From: Trichuris trichiura
Lineage: Eukaryota; Nematoda; Enoplea; Trichinellida; Trichuridae
Direction: 5' to 3'
Assembly: GCA_037903355.1 (NCBI GenBank)
Contig: JBAJFE010000050.1
Coordinates: forward strand, 124,001-188,000
DNA: 64,000 nt
Shown here: piece by piece, positions 20,728 through 32,237 of the stretch
How the letters are laid out: the number at the start of each line of letters is the position of its first letter
Numbering within the stretch: position 1 is the stretch's first letter
Made by a program: the position numbers and the translations under genes
The notes under the pieces: generated by a model
What the model was told of the DNA's origin: nothing
The model's input: the letters and a program-made list of their open reading frames with translations, nothing else
The model's database searches: none

Positions 20728-21654
20728 CAGTTGGCCCTCGTTATCCGCGGTTAATTCGTCCCGAATTTTGAGCGTTACACCGCGTGAAACGAATTCCGCG
20801 TTGTATAGGATACCCTATTAAAGAGGCCAAATAGCTTGTATTCCAGCCGCGGATTTCATCCTATCCCCTTGAATTCTTTCCGGAACGGTTATGATACCTA
20901 GTGATCCTTGGAAGCTTGGTACTACGGAATCTAGCTACGAGATAATGACATCAATGAAACTGCGCTTGTCCAGTGGGGCCAGCCATCAGAGTCCTAGCCA
21001 TTACATACGAGAATGGACGAAAGCAGAATGATTTTTCTTTAAACGCTTTCGAATCACCTTGCTTTAATGAGCTAAGCGATATACTAGTGCGCCGAATGGG
21101 TACGGAGCTGGGGAAATGTAAAATGCACAGGCCCACTTAAGCAGAAACACTGAACATCCGATGGAACACATCCACATAGAACGATACGTCTACGGGCAGA
21201 AATGTTAGGCGCATCAGGAATCAGACAATTCACCCACTTTCTGTAGGTGGGTGCAGATCCCCTGGAGACCGGTCAGCCCTAGGGTTGCTTGAACTTGTTG
21301 GTAGCGAAACTTCTCGTCCTAAAATGATAGGCTCCGCAGCTGCCGGAGCTTTATTTAAAAACATTGTTATAGGGAGCTGTTTCGCCCTTTTCTTCGCTTC
21401 ATCGAATAAATCCTGTAGCGGTTTCAACGAAGCCGTTATTCCTCGTGTAACGATGATGCCACGTTCCATGGATGGATCATATTGAACAATCATATCCTTT
21501 AAGACCTGCGCTTGCCGGAAAATAGTGGCCAGCTTTTGCAGCGTCCAATCCGAGGGTTTTTGAGCTTCTGTATCTTCCATAACGTCGTCGTCACTAGCCG
21601 TGGGAGATTGCATCAGTTCTTCGAGTTCCTTGTTGGTGATCGGTTCTCCATAAT
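20728..21654 (-). mobile_element. Tigger/pogo 3' end with transposase C-terminus, B2
   Basis: Terminal repeat CAGTTGGCCCTCGTTATCCG after TA at 20726. The minus-strand C-terminal frame runs from 21654 to 21230 (NKELEELMQSPTASDDD, YDPSMERG, QLPITMFLNK). It ends at the snap-back inverted repeat where the sequence turns round. Confidence 0.62.
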
Positions 21655-21698
21655 CTACTGATTATGGAGAACCGTTCACCAACAAGGAACTCGAAGAA
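21617..21698. repeat. Snap-back inverted repeat at a deletion junction (38-bp arms)
   Basis: Arms 21617-21654 and 21661-21698 are inverted copies with one mismatch, separated by CTACTG. The left arm is Tigger coding sequence in its normal context. The right arm is a 38-base inverted copy that then passes into the tail module (TAACATTGTTTCTCACGG). B1 and B3 instead continue Tigger into Penelope here. Confidence 0.85.
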
Positions 21699-23592
21699 TA
21701 ACATTGTTTCTCACGGAAAAGAAAGGCATACATTAGCTTTTCAAACAAAGCGTGCACATAGAGCGGTCTTTCAGGTAAGGTATGTGGGCGCTCTCTATTT
21801 GTTCTTTGGAAGACCTGTAACTTATTCGGTCCCGACTTTGGGAAACCATGCTCATTCACGCAAAACGAAAATGGTGAACCCGCAGCAGGTCTGCCTTTTC
21901 TTGGAGCTTCCAATTTCTTGTAAAACAACTGGTTTATTTACTTTCTGGAACCCAACGCCAAAAGTACCGATCCCGCGCGCGGTTTCTGAGTGCAGCGGCT
22001 GCTGCTGAGACTTGTGGACGCATCTTGGGTCTTCAGTCACCTTCACCGCGCAGCACACACGCTACAAAATGCCAAAGTCTAGCAGAACGATGCAGCTAAA
22101 CTAGGAGCATATCTAGCTTTTCCTGACCCGTAATGTTCTGTATAAAACAAGAGTTTTATCTACTCTTCTATTTTGATGGTAAAAATCGCGCTCACGTGCA
22201 CAATTCCTTCGGGAAGGAGCGGCTCATAATGATTGTGCATCAACTCGCGTTTTTCAGTGGAGCGCCGTCCCTGACGATTGGAAAACTCAGGGTAAACGAA
22301 CGAAATCAACCGGGAGCTCTCTGTTTTCTGAAACTTCAATGTGCTCTATTAAACAACTATTTGATCTACTTTTTCAAATTGAAAGTCCAAAAACCTGATT
22401 CCGTGCAAAAAAAATTTTAAAAACTGATCCGTATAAATTTTCTCTGAGGACTTCAGCAACGCGTTCTGTGTTGTTGGGTTCTGCCGGCAAACTATGTTTT
22501 CTTTTTGATCTTATTTCTCGCCATTTTTAAGTGTTTGCTTTAACTGAATTCACTTTGCACCTTCCCTTAACTTTACAGTTTAGCACGGTATCTTTTCTAA
22601 CATTTCTTCCGTGTTGCAGCTTCACTGTAACTTGAAGTTGTGCTCAGGTTAGATCGGGAAGTATTAGTAATATCGAACTTACATTCTTGAAATTAAAAGA
22701 GAACAATAGAACAGCGCTCATTAAACGAATAAGCTGCTGCACGCTTTAATTTGCTGCGTAGTCAGTTTTCAGCGTAAAAATTCCATTACGAAAATGCGCA
22801 GCCCAAGGAACCTGCGCTTACTTTTACGGTGCTATAGTCGGTTGCTTTCTCAGTTAGTCGCTGTTGCTGGGGGTTGCGCTGGGTTTGCTTGTCCACCATC
22901 TGTTTGTATGTGTATAACTCAAGTATGGGTTGTATAAAATGAACAGACTTGGGTGGACAGGTTGTGCAGACGATATTTCTTCGGGTAAGTTCATCTCTTT
23001 GTCTTCGTAGGGCAGCAGAAAGTAATAGTAGTTTTCGGGCATATTCGCTTGCGATCGCTACCCACCTTGTCTCATGCGTTAATGCTTAACGCTTGACGTT
23101 ATCAACTAGTTTTCCAGTAGTTTCTTTCCGATGACATGAAATACCGGGTGCTTCTAATCGTGCACGAATTAACAAATAGAGCTTTCGTGCGCGTAAGCCG
23201 CTTAGAGTCACTGTGACGCCCGCGCAGCGTCAGTAAGGCTCCGTTTCTTAATTCGTGTGCACTTAAAAGCATCTGTTACTCTTACGTCGCGCCGAAGAAA
23301 CGGCAGCAAAGCTCTAAGTGACAGCATGAATCCTGGCAGGTGTAACCAAAGAAGCTAGATCTTGAAACATGTACTTAGCAATTATATTTTATTCCTTGAA
23401 AATCAGGAATTCTTCCACTCGATTTCAAGTCCTCCGTACACCTTTCAAGGGATGAAAGCGTCCGTTGGGGCAGCGCAGTTTCTATTCAAAAAACTTGGTT
23501 ACGCATTTTGTTGTTATCCTTAAGCTGCGTGCCATTTTGTCGCTGCGCCGCTCGTTTCTGTTAATAATTATATTTCTAAGCTGCCTACCGAA

Positions 23593-23859
23593 GTGCGCTC
23601 TTTTACATTTAACGTTTTTCAAAAAGTTGTTCTCCTAATGAAGTTACAAGAAGCTGTTCTCGCTAATTTCGTTGCTCCGAAAATTTATGGCTCCTTCCAG
23701 AGTGACACTCCCGTTCTCGTTGTTGAATTCCTGTTACGACCAGTACAAAATTTGCGTAGACTGCTTCACTATAGACACAAGAGAACGCAACATAATGCTC
23801 GACGCAGCAGTACAGTCATTAGTCTTCACGGACAAATAGTACAGTGTGAGGACATGTAG
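23593..23859 (+). other. Conserved ORF-88 of the tail module (unknown)
   Basis: An 88-codon frame from a GTG (RSFTFNVFQKVVLLMKLQEAV... ending QIVQCEDM) present at 17547-17813, 23593-23859, 30947-31213, 48026-48292 and 51028-51294. In A1 (6984-7223) and A3 (38125-38364) a short deletion shifts the end. The frame is open further 5' without an ATG, so it might be an exon. Copies differ by many amino-acid-changing substitutions, giving little sign of constraint. A paralogous block lies at 3910-4140, 27861-28091 and 35037-35267 inside type A units. Confidence 0.25.
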
Positions 23860-24532
23860 AAATCATAACATATTTGAACACTTATTATGAGGGATCATTT
23901 CCTCTAACAATTTACCTAATGGATCTGCTGTTAAACTATTGTATTATTTTCTGTGAATTTCTGTGGTTTTGCGCGGCTGTGAAGTACAGTGCATTTTGGC
24001 TCTGCTACTACCAAATGACGCTTAGTAATTTTATCGACAGTTGTACGGGCTAGCTATTTCCAATTTAAGCTTTCAATCTTAAACATTCGTGCTCAAGCAA
24101 TTAGTTTCATTTATCGCTGAGTGTCGCTCGAATAGCATGCGTATTGCCAGCGTAGCCCAAGAAAACAAAAAAAATACAGCGTAGCTTCAAAAATTTTCAG
24201 TGATGCTCAAAACCGTACCGCATTTTTGAATAGACTATACCATCGTTGCGCGGAAGTCGTTTCGATCAGGCTGCAACGGCAGCAATACTTCGGCGTTAAA
24301 AATTAAAATGTAACGCAACTTTCAAAATTCAGTTCGATACGTATGGCGGTTAGTCGTAAACGGAACGCTTAATCTGTCGTTTCAAGACATTGCTTCTTTA
24401 GTTCGTTATATACAAAAACCATTTTCTACACGCTCGCAGAAGGACGGCGCGCGAAAGCACTTTAAAATATTTGTAAGTTTCCTGCGTACGATTCTGCGAT
24501 AGTGAAAACTGGAGAAAATTCTGTAAATGACA

Positions 24533-24580
24533 TGCAGGTAGTGCCTGCACACTCTTTACGCACTGAAGCAGTATATAAGG
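24533..24580 (+). promoter_or_regulatory. Core promoter of the A2 gene
   Basis: Perfect TGCAGG-N5-CCTGCA dyad (24533-24549) and TATATAAGG (24572-24580), with ATG at 24631. Confidence 0.7.
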
Positions 24581-24630
24581 CTATTCACCAGTATACAGTC
24601 CCTACGTTGTGAAACATACTGTCTCCGAGA

Positions 24631-24966
24631 ATGCAGTATTTTGACTTGATTATTTTTGCGCTAATTTTCTTCTTGTCCAGGTGGGTGCTCTACGTCATGG
24701 AGCAAATGCTACGAGTCGATGAGGAGAGAGACCGTGGGCAAGAGACGCCCGCGCCCGAGAGTCCGCGATTAGACGCGGCGGCAGAAGCGCCGCGGACGAC
24801 GCGGGCGGCCAGGCGGAGGCCGCCCAGAGGGAGGGCGCCCACACAGACGGCGCTGAGAGAGAGGACGCCGAGAGGGAGCGCGCCGACAGGAAGGGGGCCG
24901 ACAGGGCCCCCAGAACGATCAATAAACCTCCGTACACGGAGGATAGTAATAACGTCAGACGATTAA
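24631..24966 (+). CDS. Small N-terminally anchored, Arg-rich-tail protein, array copy A2 (111 aa)
   Basis: Intact paralogue of 679-1011. Relative to A1 it lacks 12 bases (four residues, VSAA, in the Ala-rich stretch) and has the 15-base insertion seen in B1, so the frame is preserved through two indels. It ends ITSDD rather than ITSNE and has PPERS where other copies have PPVRS. N-terminal hydrophobic residues 4-23 include R17 (SRW rather than SSW), which makes the segment less clearly membrane-spanning. Function unknown. Confidence 0.73.
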   Translation: MQYFDLIIFALIFFLSRWVLYVMEQMLRVDEERDRGQETPAPESPRLDAAAEAPRTTRAARRRPPRGRAPTQTALRERTPRGSAPTGRGPTGPPERSINLRTRRIVITSDD

Positions 24967-25015
24967 AAATTTTTTTGTTCGTCTTTTGATCAAGAATTTT
25001 AAAAGATGGATTTTG

Positions 25016-25021
25016 AATAAA
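25016..25021 (+). terminator. Poly(A) signal AATAAA of the A2 gene
   Basis: AATAAA 49 bases after the stop, with a GT-rich run (GCTTGTTGTTGTTCT) downstream. Confidence 0.65.
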
Positions 25022-28000
25022 ATATTTTGATATTCCTAGCTTGTTGTTGTTCTCTTGCGGCATTGTTAGTCTGCTAAGCTATGAGCTATGCGCGGCAACT
25101 AGTTGAGCGACCATTAGCGAGCAAGTGCTCAGCGGCTACACAGAATGCTATGCTCAGGTTGGAAGACAATGTTACGAGCTCACTTTGAAAACTGTCTACG
25201 ACCGCTGTCCGTCATTCTATCAATACCGGCAAGTGCTTGGTTGAATAATTTGTTTGTGATGCTCTTTGCAGTCACTTTAGAGCTTCAACGTAGTGATCCG
25301 TCCACAACAAATGCAACAACAGCGTCTTATCAAGCAACTCGAATTTCGAAGAAAAACGTATCCTTTTCGGGTGAACCTTTCGCATATTCAACGCAACAGC
25401 GGGATGAAAAATACCTTGGCGGCAGCTTACCTCTTCCTGACCGTTATACCTCAGTGCCTTGCGTGATTAATACATTTTCCAAGCGGCATGCAACTTGATT
25501 TCTTTATACAAACAATACTTCTCCCAGAAAAAGGAGACGTAAAATGACTTTTGAAGCCCAGCTTTCCTCCGCAGTCGGCTTTGAAGATTGGTTTGTCTAC
25601 GCTCCCTATTCTTTACTTGGGGTGCGGAAAAAAGTTTCTTGATTATGACTCCTCTTGCGCGTAAAACATGATCGATCAGATGATAAGTCAACGTAAAAAC
25701 AGAATTAAGTAAGTCAGCATTTACCTACACAATCATGCGGTCTTGCCGAAAAGGTTAGCCAAATTAGTGTACGATTTGTCTTCAGGCTGGAGCAGTAAAA
25801 GAGAGCCCTGAACGCTCAAACGCTAAGCGGAAGCTACCGTAGTTTTAATGTGCTACTCCATGGTTATGTTTTTCTATTAGTACGTCTATCTGCAGTAAAA
25901 CGTGAAGCTTAAATTCAAAGACAAAGACGGTAAAGCCCGCGCATTTTTCCGAATAGAGTTTATCCGTCAGCTTGACCTAGCAATCGCAACGATGACAGAG
26001 AGAAAAAAACAATGAAAAGAGGTTATTCATGCTCAAATTAAGCTTTTTTGAGTCCTAATCAATTGCTGGTTCCACTGGCATACTGTAGGTTTGCTCGCCA
26101 TCCGTTCTGCTTTTGCCTAAGGCTAAGCCAAAACATAAGGTTGACACTCTCGGTTCGGCTTACGAGAAGGGAGAGTATAATCGTTTGAATGTTTTCCAAT
26201 AACAGCAGAGCAGAATGCTTCCATTCTTACAAGAAACGAACCTGCACATACTAACCAGCTGGCGGAAAATCTGTCTACGAAATCGAACAATCCAGTCAAA
26301 TTCAAAATGAAACTCCGGTAAATCTTTACCTATGTTGAAGCCTGTATACAAGGTTAATGTTCACGTTTCAGCTTGACGCAGGAGCAGAATTAAATTGTCG
26401 GCAGTGCTACAGTATGAAAATGGCCCCGGGTGGCAAAGGAGTCAAAAAGGAAGTCTAATAACTAAATATGAAAGTATAAATGCGATTTTACTTTATGTCT
26501 GAGCCCCTTCTTGGTTTATCGTCAGCTTACAAAGCGCTAAACGTCCCAAAAATTTAAAACTCACATGTCTTTATTCCTTAGCAATACTCAGGAACGCCAA
26601 AAGCGCTAGCCCACTCCTTTGCCTAAAAGGAGTAAACGCTGACGAGTTTCTATTCGGGCAAGTAAGTACAAAACCTAATGTCGCAGCGGTACAGCAATAA
26701 ACATTCGCGCACTTTCACATCCCGCTATTCGGCAAACTTTCCAGACAAGAAGCCAATGTCCCGTAGAACCACGTTAATGTCCTTCTTATTCTACGAGCTT
26801 TTGAAGCACTGCTTAAACATCTTTGCAACCGAGTCGTCTTTGGAGGGCCCACTTTACGCGAACACTTTGCCAGGTTGAGGGTGACGGCGCTAACTTACTG
26901 CAGCGAGCAACAATTTCATTTTTTTATTCCCTATCCGCACAGGCGGACATAGTACAAATGTTCTCCGGTATCTCGTATTAGCAAAGCAACGTGCATACAG
27001 CGCTTTGGAAAAGCTTCCTGGAAATGTCGTACAAGCTTAACGGTAGTATTAGTACCCAGCAGGCTAATAGAACACTGCACCTTTTTTAACTAGGCGATGG
27101 ATTTCCATAACATCTATAGCGCATGACCTCTAGCCCTTTGCTGGAGTCTGAAATTAAAGCGAAGCAAATTGGTAGAAATGTTTGTAGGGCACTTGCTTTC
27201 GTTGATTTCACACTCTATCAACGGCGTAGAGAACATATCGTAGAGAAGTTAGCTTAATCAATAGGACGCTATTGCAGATTCGAGCTGCTTTCTCAACTGC
27301 AGTTTACCGATGGGTAAATTCTTTCTCGTAAAGCTGCTTTCTCATTATGCAGTGCACAGCGCGTTAGCAATATTTTTCTCAAAAAGTTCATACCAGTTTT
27401 CTGCGGGTACAATTTATTTCTACACCTTTGCCTGTATCGGAATGGACGTACGTATCTCGTTTATCGAAAGCAAAAACGCTGAAATACATGAGCAACGCTG
27501 CGCGTATCGAGTTTAGCAGACGCAGACACGATTTTGACCATCTCTCGTAGGAAATTGCGAAAAAATACAGGAAAATGTCACCGTTTACAATGGAAGAATT
27601 CACAATCGTTTCGGAAATAACGCCAGTTCGCTCGGAGTGCGAAGAATTTGGAATAAATGCGCCAACTTTCGACGGCAGAAGTACCGCAACCAACGCTCCT
27701 TGAAAATCCATAATTCGTCTACTCAATTTGAAGACGTCTGTATACCTATCAAGGGTTGCATGTGTTCTAACCTATGCAATTCTCACTCATGGTCTTTTCC
27801 TGCCCATTTTCTTGTTGCTCATAGAAGACGTATCATGTTGTTGCTGCGCCACTCGTTTCTGTGAATAATTATGTCTCTAAGCTACTTAGCGAAGTGCGCT
27901 CTTCCACACCTAATGTTTTTCAAAAGCTTATTCTCTCAGCCCGGTTACTAAGTTACGCAATTTCGCTACTCGGCAAACTTATGGCACCTTCCCGCGTCAA

Positions 28001-28060
28001 ACGTCTACTCTCATCAGTAATTGCTGCTTCGACGAATCTAAAATTTCAAAGTTTCATATA

Positions 28061-28565
28061 CGAGTGGCCCTCCTTATCCGCGGGTTTCTAAACACCGCTC
28101 GTCATCTGGCGCAAAATAGTGACGTCATCTTCTACACGGCAGTACATGAGATAGAGCCTAGAGCTGTCAGTGGTTGCTAGAAGCGTTTGTGGGGAGACCT
28201 AGTCACTGAATAAGAACACTTAGGTGCAATCGATGAGGAGGTCATGGAGATAGCGAACATTTCCAAAAATTTGGGAGGCTATGGTTCCTCCTACGCCATA
28301 GAAGATGACATCAGGGAGCACATAGAAGATTGTGTAAGACGATTCGCTGAGGAGGAACTTGAGGAACTGATACAAGCACCTACAGGCTGTGACGACGACG
28401 ATATGAAAAATACAGACGCTCAGATGAACTCGGATTAGAGGATGCAAAAGCATGCCAGTATTTTCAAGCAAGCGTAGCTGCCAAGTGATACGATTGCTGA
28501 CTACGATCCATCCATAAAACGTGGCATCATGCTTACTCGAAGAATCACGCTTTCGTTGCTACAAG
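28061..28565 (+). mobile_element. Tigger/pogo remnant in A2
   Basis: CGAGTGGCCCTCCTTATCCG after TA, then a transposase C-terminal frame (28244-28438: GGYGSSYAIEDDIREHIEDC, EEELEELIQAPTG). Better preserved than in A1, with the frame open to a stop at 28436. It joins the gene-tail motif at 28566, the same junction as A1 and A3. Confidence 0.62.
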
Positions 28566-31500
28566 CTATGCGCGGCAACTAGTTGAGTGACCATTAGCGG
28601 TCAACTGCTCAGCGGATACAGGCACTGTTATGCTCAGGTTGGAAGACAATCTTACGAGCTCAGTTTAAAACTGCGTACGTGTTGCCAGGGGGTTCATAAG
28701 GTGAAAACGATGTTCATGTTCAGTCCACTCGCTGTACGGACCGCGGCAGTTGCTCGCTAGAATAATTCTACTTTGGATCTCTTTTGGTCACTATAGCTAC
28801 AAGGTGGCGATTCGCCAGAACCTTTAAGCACAGCGTCCCATTGATCGTGTTTTATTTCGAAGAAAAACGAACGTCTTTTAAAGGAACTTTTTAGACATTC
28901 AATGAAACAGCGCGATGAAAAATTCTGACCTACATCCAATTCCCTTGCGAAGCATACGTTATGAATTTCCCTCAGCCAGACCGATAGATCTAAGTGTCTT
29001 ACTTGACTGATGTATTTTCCATGCAGGATACATGCAACTTAATTGCCTCACAATAACATTGTTTCTCACGGAAAAGAAAGGCATACATTAGCTTTTGAAA
29101 CAAAGCGTGCACATAGAGCTGTCTTTGAGGTAAGGTTTGTAGCGCTCTCTATTTGTTCTTTGGAGGATCTGTAACCTATGCGGTCTCGACTTTGGGAAAC
29201 CATGCTGATTCACGCAAAACAAAAATGCTGAACCCGGAGCAGGTCTGCCTTTTCTTGGGGCTTCGAGTTTCTTGTAAAAAAAATTGGTTTACTTACTTTC
29301 TGGAACCCAACGCCAAAAGTACCGATCCCTCGCGCAGTTTTTGAGAGCAGCGGCTGCTGCTGAGACTTGTGGACCTATCGGCGGTCTTCAGTCACCTTCA
29401 CCGCGCAGCACGCACACTACAAAATGCCAAAGTCTAGCAGAACGATGCAGCTAAACTAGGAGCATATCTAGCTTTTCCTGAACCGTAATGTTCTGTATAG
29501 AACAACAGTTCTATCTGCTCTTCTATTTTGACGGTAAAAATCGCGCTCACATGCACAGTTCCTTCGGGAAGGAGCGGCTCATAATGGTTGTGCATCAATT
29601 CGCGTTTTTCAGTGAAGCGCCGTCCCTGACGATTGGAAAACTCAGGGTAAACGAACGAAACCAACCGGGAGCTCTGTCTTTTCTGAAACCTTAATGTGCT
29701 CCATTAAACAACTATTTGATCTAATTTTTCAAAATGAAAGTCCAAAAAACTGATCCCGTGAAAAAAAATTTTAAGAACTGCTGCGTATATATTTTCTCTG
29801 AGGAATTCCCCAACGCGTTCTGTGTTGTTGGGTTCTGCCGACAAACTGTGTTTTCTTTTTGTTCTTATTTCTCCCCATTTTTAAAATGTTTGCTTTAACT
29901 GAGTTCACTTTGCACGTTCCCTTAACTTCATAGTTTAGCGCGGTATCTTTTCTAACATTTCTTCCGTGTTGCAGCTTCACTGTAACTTGAAGTTGTGCTC
30001 AGGTTAGATCGTGAAGTATTAGCAATATCGAACTTACATTCTTGAAATCAAAGAGAACAATAGAACAGCGCTCATTAAACGAATAAGCTGCTGCACGCTG
30101 TAATTTGCTGCGTAGTCAGTTTTCAGCGTAAAAATTCCATTACGAAAATGCGCAGCCCTAGGAACCTGCGCATATTTCTTACGGTGTTATAGTCGGTTGC
30201 TTTCGTAGTCACTAGCTCTTGCTGGATGTTCGGCTGGGTTTGCTTGTCCACCATCTGTTTGTATGTGTATAACTCAAGTATGGGTTGTATAAAATGAACA
30301 GACTTGGGTGGACAGCGTGCGCAGACGATATTGCCTCGGGTAAGTTCACGTCTTTGTGTTCGTAGGGAAGCAGAAAGTAATAGTAGTTTTCGGGCATATT
30401 CGCTTGCGATCGCTACCTACCTTGTCTCATGCGTTAATGCTTAACGCTTGATGTTATCAACTGTTTTTCCAGTAGTTTCCTTCCGATGAGATGAAGGTAC
30501 CGGGTGCTTCTTGTCGTGCACGAATTCACAAACAGAGCTTTCGTGCGCGAGCCGCTTAGAGTCACTGTGACGCCCGCGCAGTGTCAGTAAGGCTCCGTTT
30601 CTTAATTCGTGTGCACTTAAAAGCATCTGTTACTCTTACGTCGCGCCGATAAAAGGGCAGCAAAGGTCTAAGTGACAGCATGAATCCTGGCAGGTGTAAC
30701 CAAAGAAGCTAGATCTTGAAACATGTACTTAGCAATTATATTTTATTCTTTGAAAATCAGGAATTCTTGCACTCGATTTCAAGTCTTCCGTAGACCTTTC
30801 AAGGGATGAAAGCGTCCGTTGGGGCAGCGCAGTTTCTATTCAAAAAACTTGGTTACGCATTTTGTTGTTATCCTTAAGCTGCGTGCCATTTTGTCGCTGC
30901 GCCGCTCGTTTCTGTTAATAATTATATTTCTAAGCTGCCTACCGAAGTGCGCTCTTTTACATTTAACGTTTTTCAAAAAGTTGTTCTCCTAATGAAGTTA
31001 CAAGAAGCTGTTCTCGCTAATTTCGTTGCTCCGAAAATTTATGGCTCCGTCCAGAGTGACACTCCCGTTCTCGTTGTTGAATTCCTGTTACGACCAGTAC
31101 AAAATTTGCGTAGACTGCTTCACTATAGACACAAGAGAACGCAACATAATGCTCGACGCAGCAGTACAGTCATTAGTCTTCACGGACAAATAGTACAGTG
31201 TGAGGACATGTAGAAATCATAACATATTTGAACACTTATTATGAGGGATCATTTCCTCTAACAATTTACCTAATGGATCTGCTGTTAAACTATTGTATTA
31301 TTTTCTGTGAATTTCTGTGGTTTTGCGCGGCTGTGAAGTACAGTGCATTTTGGCTCTGCTACTACCAAATGACGCTTAGTAATTTTATCGACAGTTGTAC
31401 GGGCTAGCTATTTCCAATTTAAGCTTTCAATCTTAAACATTCGTGCTCAAGCAATTAGTTTCATTTATCGCTGAGTGTCGCTCGAATAGCATGCGTATTG

Positions 31501-31925
31501 CCAGCGTAGCCCAAGAAAACAAAAAAAATACAGCGTAGCTTCAAAAATTTTCAGTGATGCTCAAAACCGTACCGCATTTTTGAATAGACTATACCATCGT
31601 TGCGCGGAAGTCGTTTCGATCAGGCTGCAACGGCAGCAATACTTCGGCGTGAAAAATTTAAATGTAACGCAATTTTCAAAGGTCAGTTCGATACGTATGG
31701 CGGTGAGTAGCAAGCGGAAAGCTTGATCTGTCGTTTCAAGACATCGCTTCTTTAGTTCGTTATCTACAAAAACTATTTTTTACACGCGCGCAGAAGGACG
31801 GCGCGCGAAAGAACTTTAAAATATTTGTAAGTTTCCTGCTTACGATTCTGCAATAGCGAAAACTGGAGAAAATTCTGTAAATGATCTGCTTTTAGTGCCT
31901 GCACACTCTTTACGCACTGAAGCAC

Positions 31926-31934
31926 TATATAAGG
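31926..31934 (+). promoter_or_regulatory. TATA box of the A3 gene
   Basis: TATATAAGG 47 bases before the ATG at 31973. The dyad half-site upstream is lost (TGCTTT-N5-CCTGCA), unlike A1 and A2. Confidence 0.55.
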
Positions 31935-31972
31935 CTGCTAACACAGTTCAGCGAGACAGTCGACCACCACCA

Positions 31973-32237
31973 ATGCTATTGGTAGACATTGTGATCACCA
32001 CACTAGCGCTCACCGCATTGTACTACATGCTCACGCGATTGGAAAAAACAGTCGCCCAAGCACAGCCGAACACAGTTGGGGACAATGCTCCCAGCTGACG
32101 CCCCTGCGGCCACGCCCGTCCGGCGCAGGGGGCGCCCACGGACCAAGGCTAAAGGGGGGCCGACATGCGAACAGACGGCCCGATGTCGATCAGTTCACTT
32201 CCGCTCCGGGAGGGTAATTCATTTTCCCGAAGATTAA
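31973..32237 (+). pseudogene. Highly diverged small-protein gene, copy A3 (frameshifted)
   Basis: ATG 31973 opens MLLVDIVITTLALTALYYML, a clear hydrophobic segment, and stops after 41 codons at TGA (32096). In the next frame the expected basic tail follows: PAATPVRRRGRPRTKAKGG, containing a GRP core flanked by basic residues as in AT-hooks, then VHFRSGRVIHFPED and TAA at 32235. A single-base shift near 32085 separates the halves. TATA box and AATAAA (32289) are kept. The gene aligns poorly to A1 while the surrounding unit aligns well. Confidence 0.55.

Larger units (their letters stand above)
17908..23953 (+). repeat. Array unit B2 (type B, 6.0 kb)
   Basis: Begins with the unit landmark at 17908. 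Contains a nonsense-mutated small-protein gene (18592-18918), conserved ORF (19560-19910), mariner remnant (20218-20484), tRNA-Lys (20538-20610), Tigger 3' end (20728-21654), a snap-back junction (21617-21698), then the tail module and ORF-88 segment (23593-23859). It has no Penelope piece; the snap-back marks the deletion. Confidence 0.8.
23954..31307 (+). repeat. Array unit A2 (type A, 7.35 kb)
   Basis: Landmark at 23954. The 5' four kilobases follow A1 almost base for base at an offset of 23953. The last 700 bases instead resemble the B2 and C2 tails (for example ATGAATCCTGGCAGGTGTAACC), so A2 is a mosaic. Contents: intact gene (24631-24966), about 3 kb without a recognisable gene, Tigger remnant (28061-28565), second gene tail without a gene, tail module with TATAAAATG at 30288, ORF-88. 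Confidence 0.85.
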
